In this document: positions 22,000-33,842 of the stretch, piece by piece | Layout of the letters: each line of letters opens with the position of its first letter | Numbering within the stretch: position 1 is the first letter of the stretch | From: Massospora cicadina | Lineage: Eukaryota > Entomophthoromycota > Entomophthoromycetes > Entomophthorales > Entomophthoraceae | NCBI GenBank assembly: GCA_022478985.1 | Contig: JAKSZP010010610.1 | Span: 124,001-188,000 of the forward strand | DNA length: 64,000 bases | Reading direction: 5' to 3' | Made by a program: the position numbers and the translations under genes | Notes under the pieces: model-generated | The model's database searches: none | What the model was told of the DNA's origin: nothing | What the model saw: only the letters and a program-made list of their open reading frames with translations

Positions 22000-23170
22000 G
22001 GATTTGTCTGGTTAATGGACCTGTGCGCAAGCTATCATATTTTTCTGGGTGTGGAATCAGCAGAAAAATTAGCTCAAGCAAGTTTTTCCGCCTCTTATGT
22101 TTTTGCCTTTATATTGGACTCCAACTCAGTGTTGATGTTTGCGGATCAGGGTGTTTAACCAAGCAGAAACCTCCGCCCATTTGTGACCCCATCCAGGGCT
22201 GTATCCCGTGCTTGGTACATTGTTTTCTAGATGGTCAAATTCAGCCAAGGTGTGTTTGATAATGGCTGAAACTGCCCTTTTTCTTCTAGAAAATGTATGT
22301 TTAATTTGTTGGGTTGTTTATTTTTTAAAATTTTCCCAGGTGGTTAGTGGGTCTGAGCAAAAAGGTGTTTGAAAAATCTCGGGTTGAGGATATTTCCTCC
22401 ATCCAGGATTAAAATTATGATTTGGTTAAACTTTCTGGGCGTATTCTGCACCATCTGGGTGCTTGGGTACTTGGTTCCACCAGTTTGTAAGACACCAAAA
22501 CAAGCCGATGGTCAGAAAAATCATTTATGTAGTTTTAAGTTTTTTAATTTGGTGATGGAAAATTATTGGTGCGAGTATTAAGTCTATCCTTGACATAGAG
22601 ACAAGTGTACCATTGTGTACATGTGGGCGTGTCATGTTTTGTAGCAGGGGTTGCCTTTTTGGCAGTGGATCATATAGTACCAGGGTGGCCTTTAGTACAC
22701 GGAGTTCCACTTGCCCTTGTGGTATCTCCATTGTGTATGGCCATCAGTCCATCTCTGGATTAATCCAGCAGTTCATGTCTCCCATTATGAAAGTATTTGC
22801 TGGTAGATTTAGTTGTTAGGGCTGTAATAAAAACTCTTCAGTCATGTGCACCATTTGGGGTGTACTCACTGGCTATTGTGTGCACTTCAGTGTGCCATGA
22901 GAAGGTTATGGCGAGTATGCAGCCATCCAGGAACAAGTTTTTATTAATAAATTTAAAGTTTTGGTTCGCGCGTACTATCACCCCACAGTGTTGCAACCAA
23001 AATGATATTGTTGGGAGGAGCATTTTTCCCATGCCTCCTCCTCTCCCTGTGGACAGTGTGTTTCTTGCACCACCAGGATATCCACAGGTGGGTTTCATAG
23101 GAGACTCAACTTCTTGGCCTGGGATGTTAAGACCTTGAGTCCCGCTATGTTCAGCATCCCTATCTCTACT
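22000..23170 (-). pseudogene. LINE L endonuclease domain, broken
   Basis: APE-type endonuclease remnants in order: GKMLLPTISFWLQHCGVIV (23030-22975), TIASEYTPNGAHD (22870), matching VNIYAPNGAHE in the 47 kb copy, MSRIDLILAPIIF (22590), and NDFSDHRLVLVSYK (22510), which carries the catalytic histidine. Several stops and frame changes lie between them. It should precede the RT and follow ORF1, which it does. Confidence 0.7.
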
Positions 23171-23187
23171 GAGACGCCCGATGCGCC

Positions 23188-24071
23188 TCAGGAGCGGTTA
23201 GCAGGGCCCCCTGGCCCTACTCCCTCACTCACATTGCTCTCCACTGCACCTCTGCTGTGGAGAGCATAACCATGAGTAGGAGTTGGTGTGTATTCTGCCC
23301 CTTTCATAGCCACAGTTTTCGCTCCTCTCTTGGCTTTGCTTGGTTTCAATATATTATTGTGGTGCACTTGTGTGCTTTTATTGGCCACATTATTTTCTTG
23401 CGCATTCCATTGTTGATTTTCCTTCCTGATTGGGTTAAATTCCGCAATTTTGGGGGTGCGCTGAACCCCAATTTTGCTGCATTCATTTCTGAATCAGGTT
23501 CCACCAAATTCAATCTGGTTGGATTGGGTGTATGGTTTTCTGCAGGATCTGATTGGTTCATTGACTTGAATTCCTCCATGTCTTCCTGGATCTGCTACAG
23601 CGATATGGTTGATTCCACTGAGTCCTTTGCCTTGGCCACAGCCAGCTTGCAAGCTTGTTTGGCCATTTTTTGTTCTCTTGGGGAAATAGGGTCAATTATT
23701 TTATATTGCTCATATTCTCCCCAGTTAAAGGCTTGTGTAGTATCCGTGATTTTGGCGTACTCTGAGTCATCTTTGCCCATTTCCTCCTCACAGAATTCCA
23801 TTTCTCTCAGGCCTTCTTTTATGGGGCAAGCATGGATCTTGTCCAAAGGCCTGGCAGTGGTTGCATATGGGGGGTGCGCTTTCCACTTTTGCATGAAACA
23901 TCTGGGATTTTCTCCCATAATGGTGAAGGATGCTATATGAGGGATTTTTGTAATATCCTCTAATACATCCTGCTTTGGCAATATAATTGCTATTGCCTTC
24001 CCCATGCTAAGGGTCGGCATCAGCTGGAATCTTTGCATTTCAAATTGTTTGATTTCTCCGTAGGATTCCAA
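23188..24071 (-). pseudogene. LINE L ORF1, 5' part missing
   Basis: Minus-strand frame 24071-23595 reads GEIKQFEMQRFQLMPTLSMGKAIAIILPK, matching ORF1 of the 47 kb copy (FKIQCFTLMPHLCTGKAIAVLTP), then DKIHACPIKEG and DPISPREQKMAKQA (47 kb: KPISPQEWKKAKQA). In another frame the segment before HACP reads ICNHCQAFG, the start of a CCHC knuckle. 23579-23346 continues with the linker. ORF1 is RNA-binding in related LINEs. The frameshift inside the knuckle is shared in kind, but not in exact position, with the 47 kb copy. Confidence 0.7.
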
Positions 24072-24182
24072 GCCTTCTCAGAGATGTCTTTCAACTACTG
24101 TGCACGCCAGTGTGGTCAGAAGATAGTTGAAGATTATGAAAATGTCTTTGTATTCAGTCCAACGGGTAGCACTATCCATTAT

Positions 24183-25530
24183 GAACACTTATCTATTGAC
24201 TTCTAACATCAGATCATGATAGTGATTCCAGGTCTACTTTAATCTCTAAACCTGGACTTTGATTTTTTTATATTCTTGTTTTTTCCTTGATAAAAATAGA
24301 CCAATATATTCATCATACCTTTTTTTACATGCATGCACTTGGTTTTTGTTAAAAGTTTTCCTAGGATCTCTAATCACCATTTAGGTTAAGTTTCTTTATA
24401 ATCAGTCAAATTAATTAATATTTTTATTCCCAAAAGACGTGATTCTCCCTTAGATGATTAATTTCTATAATAAGATTGTTGTGAGCTAAAAAGACTTCTA
24501 AGCTTGTAGCTTTTGAAGTATTAGCTATCAACTTCAGATTAAGATCTCCATCATTCATCAGGTAGACTTAGCACTTTGACGCAATAATATCTTTAAAATT
24601 ATTTCTTAGTGTTTAAAGTTATCAATCTCAAGTTTTTTCAGCTTCAACGGATATTTAAAAGATAGTGCATTTAAAAAATAGAACAACCTTTCTGGTTAAA
24701 TTATTTGGTAATGTCAGTAAAAATTCGTCTAGTTTTTCATTTACTTACTTCTGATAAAGGTTCTTGCAATTGTTTAGATTTCATTTATAATTTCTTTCAT
24801 ATTATCAAATGCTGTTAATTTTAGAGTTTAAATCTGGACACTAAGGTTTTTTTATATAAATCTCTTTGCTGCCATGCTCTTCCACTCCTGCCATAAAACA
24901 AACTCCAAGATTAAATAATGCCAGTCTACAGGATTCCCAGTTAATAATTGGTTCACATAGAATTCATCTCCACCTCTGGCACTGCAAAGCTTATGCAATG
25001 ATATTCATAATGGTATATCCCCACTCAATCATCTTTTCATTAATTCATACAGTTCTGGGGCATAGTCTTTGCCATGAGCATGGTTTATATATAATCACCC
25101 TAATTGTTATGGTTGTGTTTCTGTCCATAAATCCCAATGGAATTATTTGATTCAGTTGCATACAATAGCTTTTTGGTCAAGATCACCATATTTGATTGGG
25201 TTCTTACATTTATTAAAATACCAAAATAAGACTAATGGAGGATCTATACTAATGTAATAGATAGCAGGTATCTAAAAAAACTGAGCCTTTTTATATGCTG
25301 TCCTTCTGGTAGGGCGAATAATTATGGTGAATTATCAGATATATATAAATTTTAGGAACATGGAATGATAAGTGGTCACATTCCTTACAAAATCATAGTT
25401 GGTTTAACTCTAAAGTTTCAGAAGATAGTATTTCATTATAGCATTGTTGAGAATTTCTATCAAAGGAGTATATCTTAAATAGTTATTGGAAATTATTTAT
25501 ATCTTAGCAAGCATAATTATTTGCACATAG
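24183..25530. other. AT-rich spacer, possible Copia trace
   Basis: AT-rich sequence without a clear gene. The plus strand at 24866-25000 has a frame containing HLHLWHCKAYAMI, which resembles the 'HLRVFGCKAYVHI' motif after the Copia integrase core. The rest of that frame has no further Copia motif. I see no promoter, RNA gene or other repeat. The spacer lies between the right TSD of LINE L and the SINE tail that chromovirus C entered. Confidence 0.35.
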
Positions 25531-25552
25531 CTTTTTTATTTGAGTTGAGCGT
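25531..25552 (-). mobile_element. Separated 3' tail of the SINE at 33843-35040
   Basis: AGCTTTTTTATTTGAGTTGAGC matches the plus-strand text of the SINE end at 9419-9440 (ATTTTTATTTGAGGTGGGC). The rest of this SINE lies beyond chromovirus C, so that element split the tail off. Confidence 0.6.
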
Positions 25553-27818
25553 TGTAAGACTTGAGGCAGCGCCACTACATCTAGATTGGGCGGTTTTCTC
25601 TTTTTTTAAAAAAAGGGAATTAGCAACCTCAAGCCCTCATGCTCCTCTGAGGGGGACCTCGCTCATACTTTAGATAAGCGCTGGGCCTGCTCTCTCCCTT
25701 CAAAGGTAGCAAGGTTGACATGACCCACACCAGCCCTGCTCTCAAGTTGGACTTACCTTGAGAAGGTTTCTCCGTGTGTTGGGAGATTTCTTGACTTCAG
25801 GAGCAGGGATGCTGGGCCCAGGCCACCAAACCCCCACGCCCACCCAGCCCCAAGTTGCCACCAGCTAAGGAGTCACCTGCCACCAACCTTAACCTCACCT
25901 GTCATGGCCTGATGACATAATTGAGGGTACCAACTAAAAAGATGTAGCTATCCTTCAGGAGGCCAAAAGTGAAGTTGGCAGGCCTTCCTGACCTCAAACA
26001 TACCCTGGACCAGCGCTGGGTTCAGGCCAGATATGCCCAGGTCATTCTAGGGGATGTACGTGACGCTCAGCCCTTTGTTATGGCAAGGGCGTTAAAACGC
26101 ACTAGCTACATTATTAATGGCGATGGTTTGGTCTGGTTGCTCAGCAAATGGGATTTCAAAACCTGTTCAATTTTTGAAGTTCTAAATCAGGTTGGCCATG
26201 CTTACAATCAATAACTCAAGTTCAGTCAATCTCAAGATATTTTACCCTGGCCAATGGAAGCATTAGCCTATTGGTCCACCTGGGCTTAGCACCTCTTCCT
26301 CCAATTGTCAATTCCACCTGATTGCTTAAATATGTTTCCTTGAGAGCAACCTTCCTCATTGATCACCTTTCTTTTAGTAAAATCCCATTAGTTTACATTT
26401 TTTATATGTTAACTTGGGCAAACCTGTGTGTGGACTTCTTCAGGGAGGTCCCTAACCGCATCAGCCGTTTTATTTGCAAAAAAATTCACAATCACATCTG
26501 GTGCACAGCTGGGCTGCCCTGATCCCTCCAGAACGAGGTACCTAAGCCCTCCAGCCCAAAACATCACATGGATATAGACTCCTCTTTGGGGTTCACCCAA
26601 GTCTTGCTGTTTGTTTGCTATATATTATTATAACCCACATTGAACGACCTTGCCCTATGTTACTTTAGCTCCAGCATCCTCTGCGGAGCTATGCTCCCCA
26701 TAATACTGACGACTAGTTCCCTGGCATTGTAACTGTGCACCGCGCACCACCTCACTGGGAATAGGAGAGCTATAGACACTCTTTTGACATCACCTGTCCA
26801 GAGCGCCCCTCATTAAAAATGGTCCCAAGGCAGGTTTGGCTACTGGAGCAAGGAAAAGATAAGTACTAATACTTGACAGCCATTTCTAGCCTCATCTCTC
26901 ACAACTGCCACCAACCTCAAGCTACAATAAATCAAGCCGATTGGTTGCAGCTAGGGGCCCACCTTCAAACTGTCCTCATTGCCAATCCTCACTTTTTTGT
27001 GGCTTAGCTCCATTTTAGGCTTGAACCCAATATATTCAAAAAGTTGGGCCTCCACCCCAACCTGTTTCCATTTTTGGGCCATTTAACTCAGAATTGAAAT
27101 CCCAAGTTGCTCGGCCTTAATTTTCTTAAAATATAAATCTAAAGGCTGGAGTCATAACAACTATTGCAGGATCTTCAGAAAAGCAGTTAACCTTAATTGG
27201 TTGCAGAAAAATATAATTTTTACTGCCTCAAACATACAAAAAGGGTTTGCCAGTTGGTGGTCCAGTGCTGGATGAATTTGAAATTTGCTGGATATAAATC
27301 AAAAATTATTTTACAACTAGAATTGAAAAATTTCTTCTCCTTGCTTTATCAAAGATATCTACTACTCTGGGCTCACCTACTTGGCCTTCCCTCCTGGCTT
27401 CCTACAGATTCCCTCCTGGACCTGAGCACTACCATTGTCTGCAGCTCCGGTAACAACTACTACTTGGGGTTATCAAGCCTTTCACGCCATGCAGACTACC
27501 TTCCTTACTGATGTTTCTACTCTCTGCTGCCATTGCCAAAGGATCACAACTGCTAATACCAGAGATTTTGTTGACCAGCCCCTTTTTTTATCTGGGGCTG
27601 CCCAAGCTAGACCTGCGGTTGCCCTTGTAACTACTTTTAGTATGTTTGTGGGGGCCTTTGGTATGTTTTTGAATGTGTAATTCCCTCAACTTTCATTTAG
27701 TCCTCAATTAACAGAGTCATTCAAATGGCTGTGCCCCTGGAATTTTGGGTGCTGTCGTGGTTCATTAAAAATCTGAGTTTGCAGCCCAGTCCAACTTTTC
27801 TTGGCCAATTCTCTGACA
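25553..27818 (+). repeat. 5' LTR of chromovirus C (contains a solo LTR)
   Basis: Begins TGTAAGACTTG and ends TCTCTGACA (TG...CA). It aligns with 32459-33842 over its whole length except for 25900-26789 plus one TSD copy. It is thus about 1.37 kb without the insert, like the 3' LTR (1,384 bp). A U3 frame has EGDLAHTLDKRWACSLP near 25650-25700. The last ~95 bases encode MAVPLEFWVLSWF...FLGQFSD, which reads through the border into the internal region. Confidence 0.88.
25900..26789 (+). mobile_element. Solo LTR (family D) inside the 5' LTR of chromovirus C, TSD TCACC
   Basis: 890 bp, TGTCATGGCC...CTTTTGACA, with terminal inverted TGTCA/TGACA and the perfect duplication TCACC at 25895-25899 and 26790-26794. 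The 3' LTR of the host element has an uninterrupted CCTCACCTGTCCAG here, which proves the insertion. Its plus-strand translation includes VKLAGLPDLKHTLDQRWVQA, related to the GDLxHxVDxRWV motif of the other LTRs. A related fragment lies at 4785-5330. Confidence 0.92.
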
Positions 27819-28990
27819 TAATCAACTATCCAGTGACATCTGCAGCTTCTACCTTGGCCTGTAACCTAGGAGATGCAGTTGCATTTACATGTACTCTGAC
27901 CCTCATGACCCTTAAAAAGGTATTTAGATCCTCTGGACCTTTGGTGCACTACTAAATACCCTTCATCAAGTCCTTCTTTGCATGGACTACTGAGCCTACC
28001 CCTACAGGTTCAGGTTGTTCTATAGAATGCAATGTGACAATAGTGGGATCTATCCCAGGCCCACCCATTGAGGCAGTGGATAATCTCCTTGATGTTCTAA
28101 ATGAGTTAAAGCTGCGTCTTGCAGCTAAAAAGTCTACAATTGCAATCCAGTCTGAGGCTCAGCGTGCCCTGGCTGTCCTGAATGCCCTTGAAGGGGATGC
28201 CCATAAGTGGGCAAAAAGCCTCCTCTAATCAGCATCATCTTCTTGAAACCAGGTTTTGCTGCTCACATTGATGTTGACTGTACTTTCTCTCCAGAAGACC
28301 CGCACTACCAGGCTCTACCAGCTGTTTGCTATGAAGGCTACAACTGCGGACCCCTTGGACATTTTAAAGCATTTACCCAGTTGGCTTCTAACCTAGGCCT
28401 CCCCAGTGATGTTACAGTTGCTGCGTTCTGGGTCTCCCTCTCCCCTCAATTGTCTCACACCCTAGATGGCTTGATAATCTTGAGTCGCTCTCAGTGGTGT
28501 ATTCCTTGGCCTCATCATGGTGTTCGCATGCCTCAGGTGTAGCTAAGGTAGCTACCAGAAAGCACAAAGCCATAGGCTCCTCACAAGGATCACACAGAGG
28601 CCAAGCACTGTCAGCACCTGGGACAAAAATGGCAGGTTCTCAGCATTCTGTGCCCTCCTGGGGAGGATTTCCTAGTAATTTCACACTTAACTACACTGTG
28701 CTCCACTGTTGGTAAACCTCTAGCCTCTGGGTCCTCTTACTGACCTATCCCTCATCGGGTCCTTTCTCCTCTCCTGGCTCTGGCCACTCATACTAAGGAG
28801 ACCTATGCTGCTGTGGACCGTGATGCCCCTCTCCTGCTTGAGACCCATATTAACTAGGAGGCAGATGGTACTCAGCCTCAGGGTGCCCTGACAATAGCCC
28901 ATCTTTACTCTATGGTTTCCCTCTCTCCACTAGTGACCTTTTCTCCTGATGGCGTACGCCCCCTGGCGCTGCTTCTCCCAGTGTCTTTGT
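27725..28990 (+). pseudogene. Chromovirus C gag, broken, starting inside the LTR
   Basis: The capsid precursor. The frame from 27725 (MAVPLEFWVL...) crosses the LTR end at 27818 without a stop (GQFSDIINYPV). Recognisable capsid parts: VDNLLDVLNELKLRLA and LNALEGDAHKWAKSLL (28060-28228; compare the 'L.G.A..W' motif of sushi-type Gag), then GPLGHFKAFTQLASNLGLPSDVTVAAFW (28350-28430). No intact CCHC knuckle is visible between 28540 and 28960. Several frameshifts and stops are present. Confidence 0.65.
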
Positions 28991-29029
28991 CAAGAAAGCC
29001 AATAAACTTGACCATTCTTACTTCTGTTT

Positions 29030-32000
29030 CCAGGTGACCTTCACAGTTGTACCACACCCTGTCAGTGCCTTGCCCTTTTAGAAACGGGTGCTGAAGGCAA
29101 TTTCTTAAGCCTGGATCTTGCTGGGTTTCTGGACCTTAACTTGATTGCTGGCACCTCTGTCTTGTGGGTTTCCTCAGAATCCATGGCATGTCTAACAGTC
29201 AAACGGCCTCTCATGTTCACTGTAAAGGATTACAGCTTTACTGAACGCTTTTCAGTATTTATGGGCTTTAGTACCCAGCCATCATAGGGATAGGATGGTG
29301 CCTCTGACTGAATGCTCATGTCAAACTCACTCTCAATACCCTCTTCTTTGATATCTTAAGTGGGGTAGGGGAGCTTAAGCTCCTTTGATACCCTGCCATC
29401 TCTGCCTTCTTGTGCAAACCTATCCTGACCTCCACACCATATGCTACAGAACTCCCCCTCTGACCTCCTGGCTTATCTTCTCCCATATGCAGATATATTT
29501 GATGCTTCTTTGGCCACTAGGCTCTACACACTCTATTTATGACCTGACCTTTCGCTTGACGGTTGACTTGTTGAAGGTCAATTGTCCCCTATAACCATAT
29601 ACTGAAGAAGAGACAGCCCTGGCTGAATGGCTGGACGATATGCTGGCAAAGGGCTGGTTTTATAAAAAGTTCTCCCTTGTTGCCTCCCCAGTGGTCTTTT
29701 CCCAGAAGGCTGATGGCTCCCTCCACTCATATGTAAATTATGGGCACATTAACAACATCACAGTTCCATATTTATACCCTCTTCCCCTCAAACAATTCAA
29801 TTGCTCAGGACATTGTTAAGTCCAGGATCTTCTCCAAACTGAACCTGGTCAACGCCTTCAACCAGATAAGGGTAACTGAGGTCCAGGAGTGTCTCACTGC
29901 CATCCGCGCATGCTGGAGAATATTCCAGTTTAGGTTTAAGCTCTTTTGGCTAAAGAATGCCCCGCCACCTTCCAACGTTACATTGATGATGTCTTTGGTA
30001 ATCTCTGATTCATTTGTGCCATCGCTTTATAATATTGACAGTCTTATTTACTCTCCCACTTGAGGACAGAATGAGAAGGACCTCCAGGCTGTCCTGTCAG
30101 AAATCACAGAGTTTTCCTCTTTGTCAAAGTCAGCAAATGTTAGTTCTTCAAGGAAGAGGTCACCTTCCTGGAAAACATTGTGCTCAAAGATAGTTATGCA
30201 GTTCCCTTAAGAAAAATTTTAGGCAATATGCTTATGACCCACCCCTTCAACCTAGAGCGGCTGTGGTGCTTCCTTGGCACAGTCGCCTTTCTAAAAAAGT
30301 TTTTTTATGCACTCTCCCAGCTTGCAGCACCTCTGTATCCCCTTACTGGAAAGGAACACCCCCTTTGTCAGGTTTCTGACTGCCAGCAGGCCTTTGAGGC
30401 CATTAAGGATACCTTTGTCAATGCCCTCATCCTCTATCATGCAGATACCTCTAAGCCATTTATTGTGGCTTGTGATGTCTCTTCAATGGCTGTTGGGGAT
30501 GTTCTCCTTCAGGAGACTATGGTATCAAGCACCCAGTTGCATAATTTTCCTGAAAAATCAAAGCTACTGAATAGGCTTGGGTTATATATGACAAGGAGTT
30601 AGCTGAAGTCGCATGGTCCCTTATGCATTGGCGTTACCTACTCCAGGGGGGCCATCCATGAAGTTACAGTATGCATAGACCACCAATCTCTGCTTTATTA
30701 CCATAAACCACAGAAGTTGGCTCACCGCCAAGCGTGAACCTACTGTGACCTCTTTAATTTCACTTTAGATATGAGTTTTTAAAAGGATCCTTACATATAT
30801 TGCCAAACATGATACGTCACAACCCAGCCCCTGGCCCACACCAGGATGAATCTACTGAGTTAGTAATAGATATCCCTCCAGCCATGATCCTCTTCATTGA
30901 ACCTTCCAACATCTTTCTCACTTCACCTGACCCCTCACTGCCTCTTCTAGAGCTTGTCCTTTCTGAACAAGCTTCCTCATGGAAGGTATTGATCTTTTCT
31001 CCCGCTTATCACTGGGACCACCCACCAAGTCACCCTATGCGCTCAAGTATAGAGTAATATACTTTGGGGGTATATCTGGGTACCCCTCTAACTCAAGGAA
31101 TGTGTCATGAGAGAACATCAGAACTACCCTTCTTAAGCCACCTGGGTGCCAGGAAATGCGCCGACTTGGTGAAGAGATCCTACAGCTGTCCAGGTCTCTC
31201 CTGTGATGTTCAAAAAATGGGTTACCACCTGCATTACTTGTGCTAGGGCTGAATCTGATTGGTCAGACAAGAAGGGCCTTCTCCACCCTTTACATCAGGC
31301 CTCTGGCCCATGGACCTCAGTGTCCCGGGGACTTTATAATGGAGTTTACCCTCAGAAGGCTTTAATGCTATTTTGGTGGTTATCAATTGGTTCACATAAC
31401 TACTTACTATTTATCTCCTTTCATAAAACTATCACTGCTGAGGAGACAGCCAAGTTGTTTGTCAGACATTTCTTTGCCCAATTTGGGATACCTCAGGAGG
31501 TCATCAGTGACTGGGGACCCAATTTACTACACGATTCTTGGAAGCCCTCTTCTCACATATGGACATCAAACCCTGCCGCTCAACAGAAATTCACCCAATC
31601 AAATGGCAAACTGAGTTGGTAAATCTGAAATTTGAACTATCTCTGCAGTTATGCAACTGCAACTATGAAATCCTAGTTATCAGACCTACCCTTAGACCAA
31701 TTTGCCTACAATAACTCCCTACATGCTTCCACAGGCTGCTCACCCTTCCAAGCAACCCTTGGGTACAACCCCTCCTTCATGGTAGGCCCTTGCGTTAAGC
31801 CTTCAGTCCCAACAGCGACTAAACTTGATACACACATGTGCAAAACACAGCTGCTTGTCCTGGAGCACTTTTCTACAGCCATTTAGGACTATAAGCGTTA
31901 TGCCAATAAGAAGTGACGCCCAGTACATAAATTCTTAGTTGGCTCCCTAGTAATGCTGGATGCGCTCCACCTGCGGCTAAAGGTACCCTTAAGAAAATTA

Positions 32001-32300
32001 GCAAGCAAGCATGTTGGCCCCTTCTCAGTTCAGGATTACTTTCATCAAGTGCCTGATGCCTCCAACTGCCATAATTTTGGAAGTTCCATGCAATCTACAA
32101 CTCCTCAACCTTGTCCCCCTTCAAAGGTCTCATGCTACCCATCCCTGATGCAATTCAAGTAAATTATGATATGGAATCAAATGTGGAAGCAGTTCTGGCA
32201 TCCAGGAAGTCTGGCGCATAATCCAATACCTCATTTCCCAGAAGGATACCCTGAATATGAGAATTCTTGGGTAAGTGCCAAGGATACGCCAACTGTAAGG
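29030..32300 (+). pseudogene. Chromovirus C pol (PR-RT-RNH-IN-chromodomain), broken
   Basis: Order typical of Ty3/Gypsy. Protease: LETGAEGNFLS near 29080 (DSGA-type motif with D changed to E). RT: SLVASPVVFSQKADGSLH (29680), FSKLNLVNAFNQIRV (29835) and the fingers/palm; YIDD is broken by a frame change near 30030. RNase H: LYPLTGKEHPL...PFIVACDVSSMAVGDVLLQ (30330-30510). Integrase: CITCARAE (31235; the CxxC of the HHCC finger), GPWTSVS (31310), EVISDWGPNL (31500, catalytic D kept). Chromodomain-like end near 32180-32300 (EAVLASRK...). Many stops; it is related to element A in every domain. Confidence 0.75.
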
Positions 32301-32446
32301 ACATCATGAAAGAATTCCATCTACACACCTAATGGCACCCCGCCACACTCAGAAAACCCAGGCTATACTTGCAATTGAGCTTCCCCTGCCCACAAGAACT
32401 ACTCCTTGGCCTCACACCCCCAAGGGGCAGTGGACCCAGTACCAAT

Positions 32447-32458
32447 AGGAAAGGGTAA
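32447..32458 (+). other. Polypurine tract of chromovirus C
   Basis: AGGAAAGGGTAA lies immediately 5' of the 3' LTR. The same sequence (GGAAAGGGTAA, sense) precedes the 3' LTR of element A. It primes plus-strand DNA synthesis in LTR elements. Confidence 0.8.
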
Positions 32459-33842
32459 TGCAAGTTTCATGACGGCGCCCCTACAGCTAAAAAGAAGGGT
32501 TTCCTTTTTGAAAAAAGGGGAATCAGAAACCTCAAGACCTCCCACTCCACTCTAAGGGGGACCTTGCTCAATTGTAAATGAACGCTGGGTCTGCGCCCTC
32601 CCTGCAAAGGGGAAAATTTTGGAATGCCCCACACCAGCCCTGCTCCCAAGTCAGACTTACCCTTAAGAAAATTTCTCACATGCGTTGAAAAATTTCTTGA
32701 TTTTGGGAGCAGGAATGCTGGGCTCAGGCCACCAAACCCTCACGCCCACTCAACCCCAAGTTTCCACCAGCCGAGGAGTCATCTGCCACCAATTTTAACC
32801 TCACCTGTCCAGAGCGCCCCCCCCCCAAAATGGTCCCAAGGCATGTTTGGCTGTTGAAGAAAGGGAAAGATAAGTACCAAGCCTTGACAGCCACTTCTAG
32901 CCTCATCTCTTCCAACTGCCACCAACCTTAATCTACAACCAATAAAACTTGTTAGTTGCATCTTGGGGGCCCACCTCTGTTCCTGTCCTTATCATCAATC
33001 CTTGCTTTTTTGTGGATTGGCTCCATTTTTGGGCTTGATCATGTTTTTTCATAAGTCAGGCTTCCACTTAACCTGTTTCCAATTTTTGGGCCATTAAGCT
33101 TGGAAAGTATCCAAATCTCTCAGTCTTACTTCTTTTTGAAATAAATTTTATAATATAAAAGCTGGAGTCATAGCAACTATTTCAGACTTTTAGAAGGCAA
33201 TTAACATTAATTTGTGTGTGGAAACTATAGTCTTACCATCCCAAACATACAAAAAGGGTTTGCCAGCTGGTGGTGCCAGTGCTGGATAAATTTAAAGTTT
33301 ACTAAAAATATATCAAAATTATCCTCCAACTAAAATTGAAAAAACTTCATTCCTCCCTTACTTTTCAAAATATCTACTACAGTGGGTGCCCCTAACTTTG
33401 CCTTCCCTCCTGGCAGCCTACAGATTTTCCCATGGACCTGAGCATTACCCTTGTCTGCAGCTCTGAAAGCAACCACCACTTGGGGTTATCAAGCCTTTCA
33501 TGCTATTCAGACTACCCTCCTTCCTGATATTTATACTCTCTCTGCTGACACTTCTAAAGGCTCACAACTTCTAATACCAAAGATGTTGTCAAGCTCTTAG
33601 CCCCTTTTCTCCACCAGGGGCTGCCTAAGCTAGACCTGTAATTGCCCTCACAACTACTTTTAGTATGTTTGTGGGGGCCTTTGGTATGTTTTTGATTGTG
33701 TATTTCCTTCACCTTTCATCTAGATCCTCAATTAACAGAGTCATTCAAATGGCTGTGCCTCTAGTATTCTGGGTGCTTTTGTGGATCTTTGAGAACCCAA
33801 GTCTGCAGCCCTGTCTAACTTTTCTTAGCCAATTTACTGAAA
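32459..33842 (+). repeat. 3' LTR of chromovirus C
   Basis: 1,384 bp, starting TGCAAGTTT and ending CTGAAA, where the 5' LTR has CTGACA. It is adjacent to the polypurine tract on its left and to the interrupted SINE on its right. The terminal peptide frame is kept (MAVPLVFWVLLWIF...FLSQFTE). Confidence 0.85.

Larger units (their letters stand above)
19430..24167 (-). mobile_element. LINE L copy, 5'-truncated, 15-bp TSD
   Basis: A 4,738-bp minus-strand LINE flanked by a perfect 15-bp duplication, AGCACTATCCATTAT, at 19415-19429 and 24168-24182. Sense order: ORF1 (5' part missing), endonuclease, reverse transcriptase, zinc finger and C-terminal domain. The 3' end carries the family motif (sense TTGTCCCCTGGTCAACC, 19440-19465) and AATAAATATA. 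Compared with the 47131-52402 copy it lacks about 0.6 kb at the 5' end, as is usual after incomplete target-primed reverse transcription. Confidence 0.9.
25553..33842 (+). mobile_element. Ty3/Gypsy chromovirus C, complete but decayed
   Basis: Plus-strand element with LTRs at 25553-27818 and 32459-33842 and an internal part of 4,640 bp coding gag, protease, RT, RNase H, integrase and a chromodomain-like end. It inserted in the tail of a SINE: tail sequence TTTTTATTTGAG (25536-25547) lies to the left, and the rest of the SINE begins at 33843. The flanking pentamers AGCGT and GGTGT differ by transitions only, consistent with a decayed duplication. The 5' LTR is longer because it holds a solo LTR (25900-26789). 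Confidence 0.85.

Noticed and set aside
24866..25150. A 94-codon plus-strand frame as a membrane protein gene
   Set aside because: Its hydrophobic end comes from AT-rich sequence; the only family signal is a weak Copia-like HLWHCKAYA, so no gene is called.
25900..26789. A hAT-type insertion with an 8-bp TSD (TCACCTGT)
   Set aside because: Shifting the frame by three bases gives TG...CA ends and a 5-bp TSD, and the sequence is related to the LTR-like fragment at 4785-5330; the ends show no hAT-type inverted repeats.
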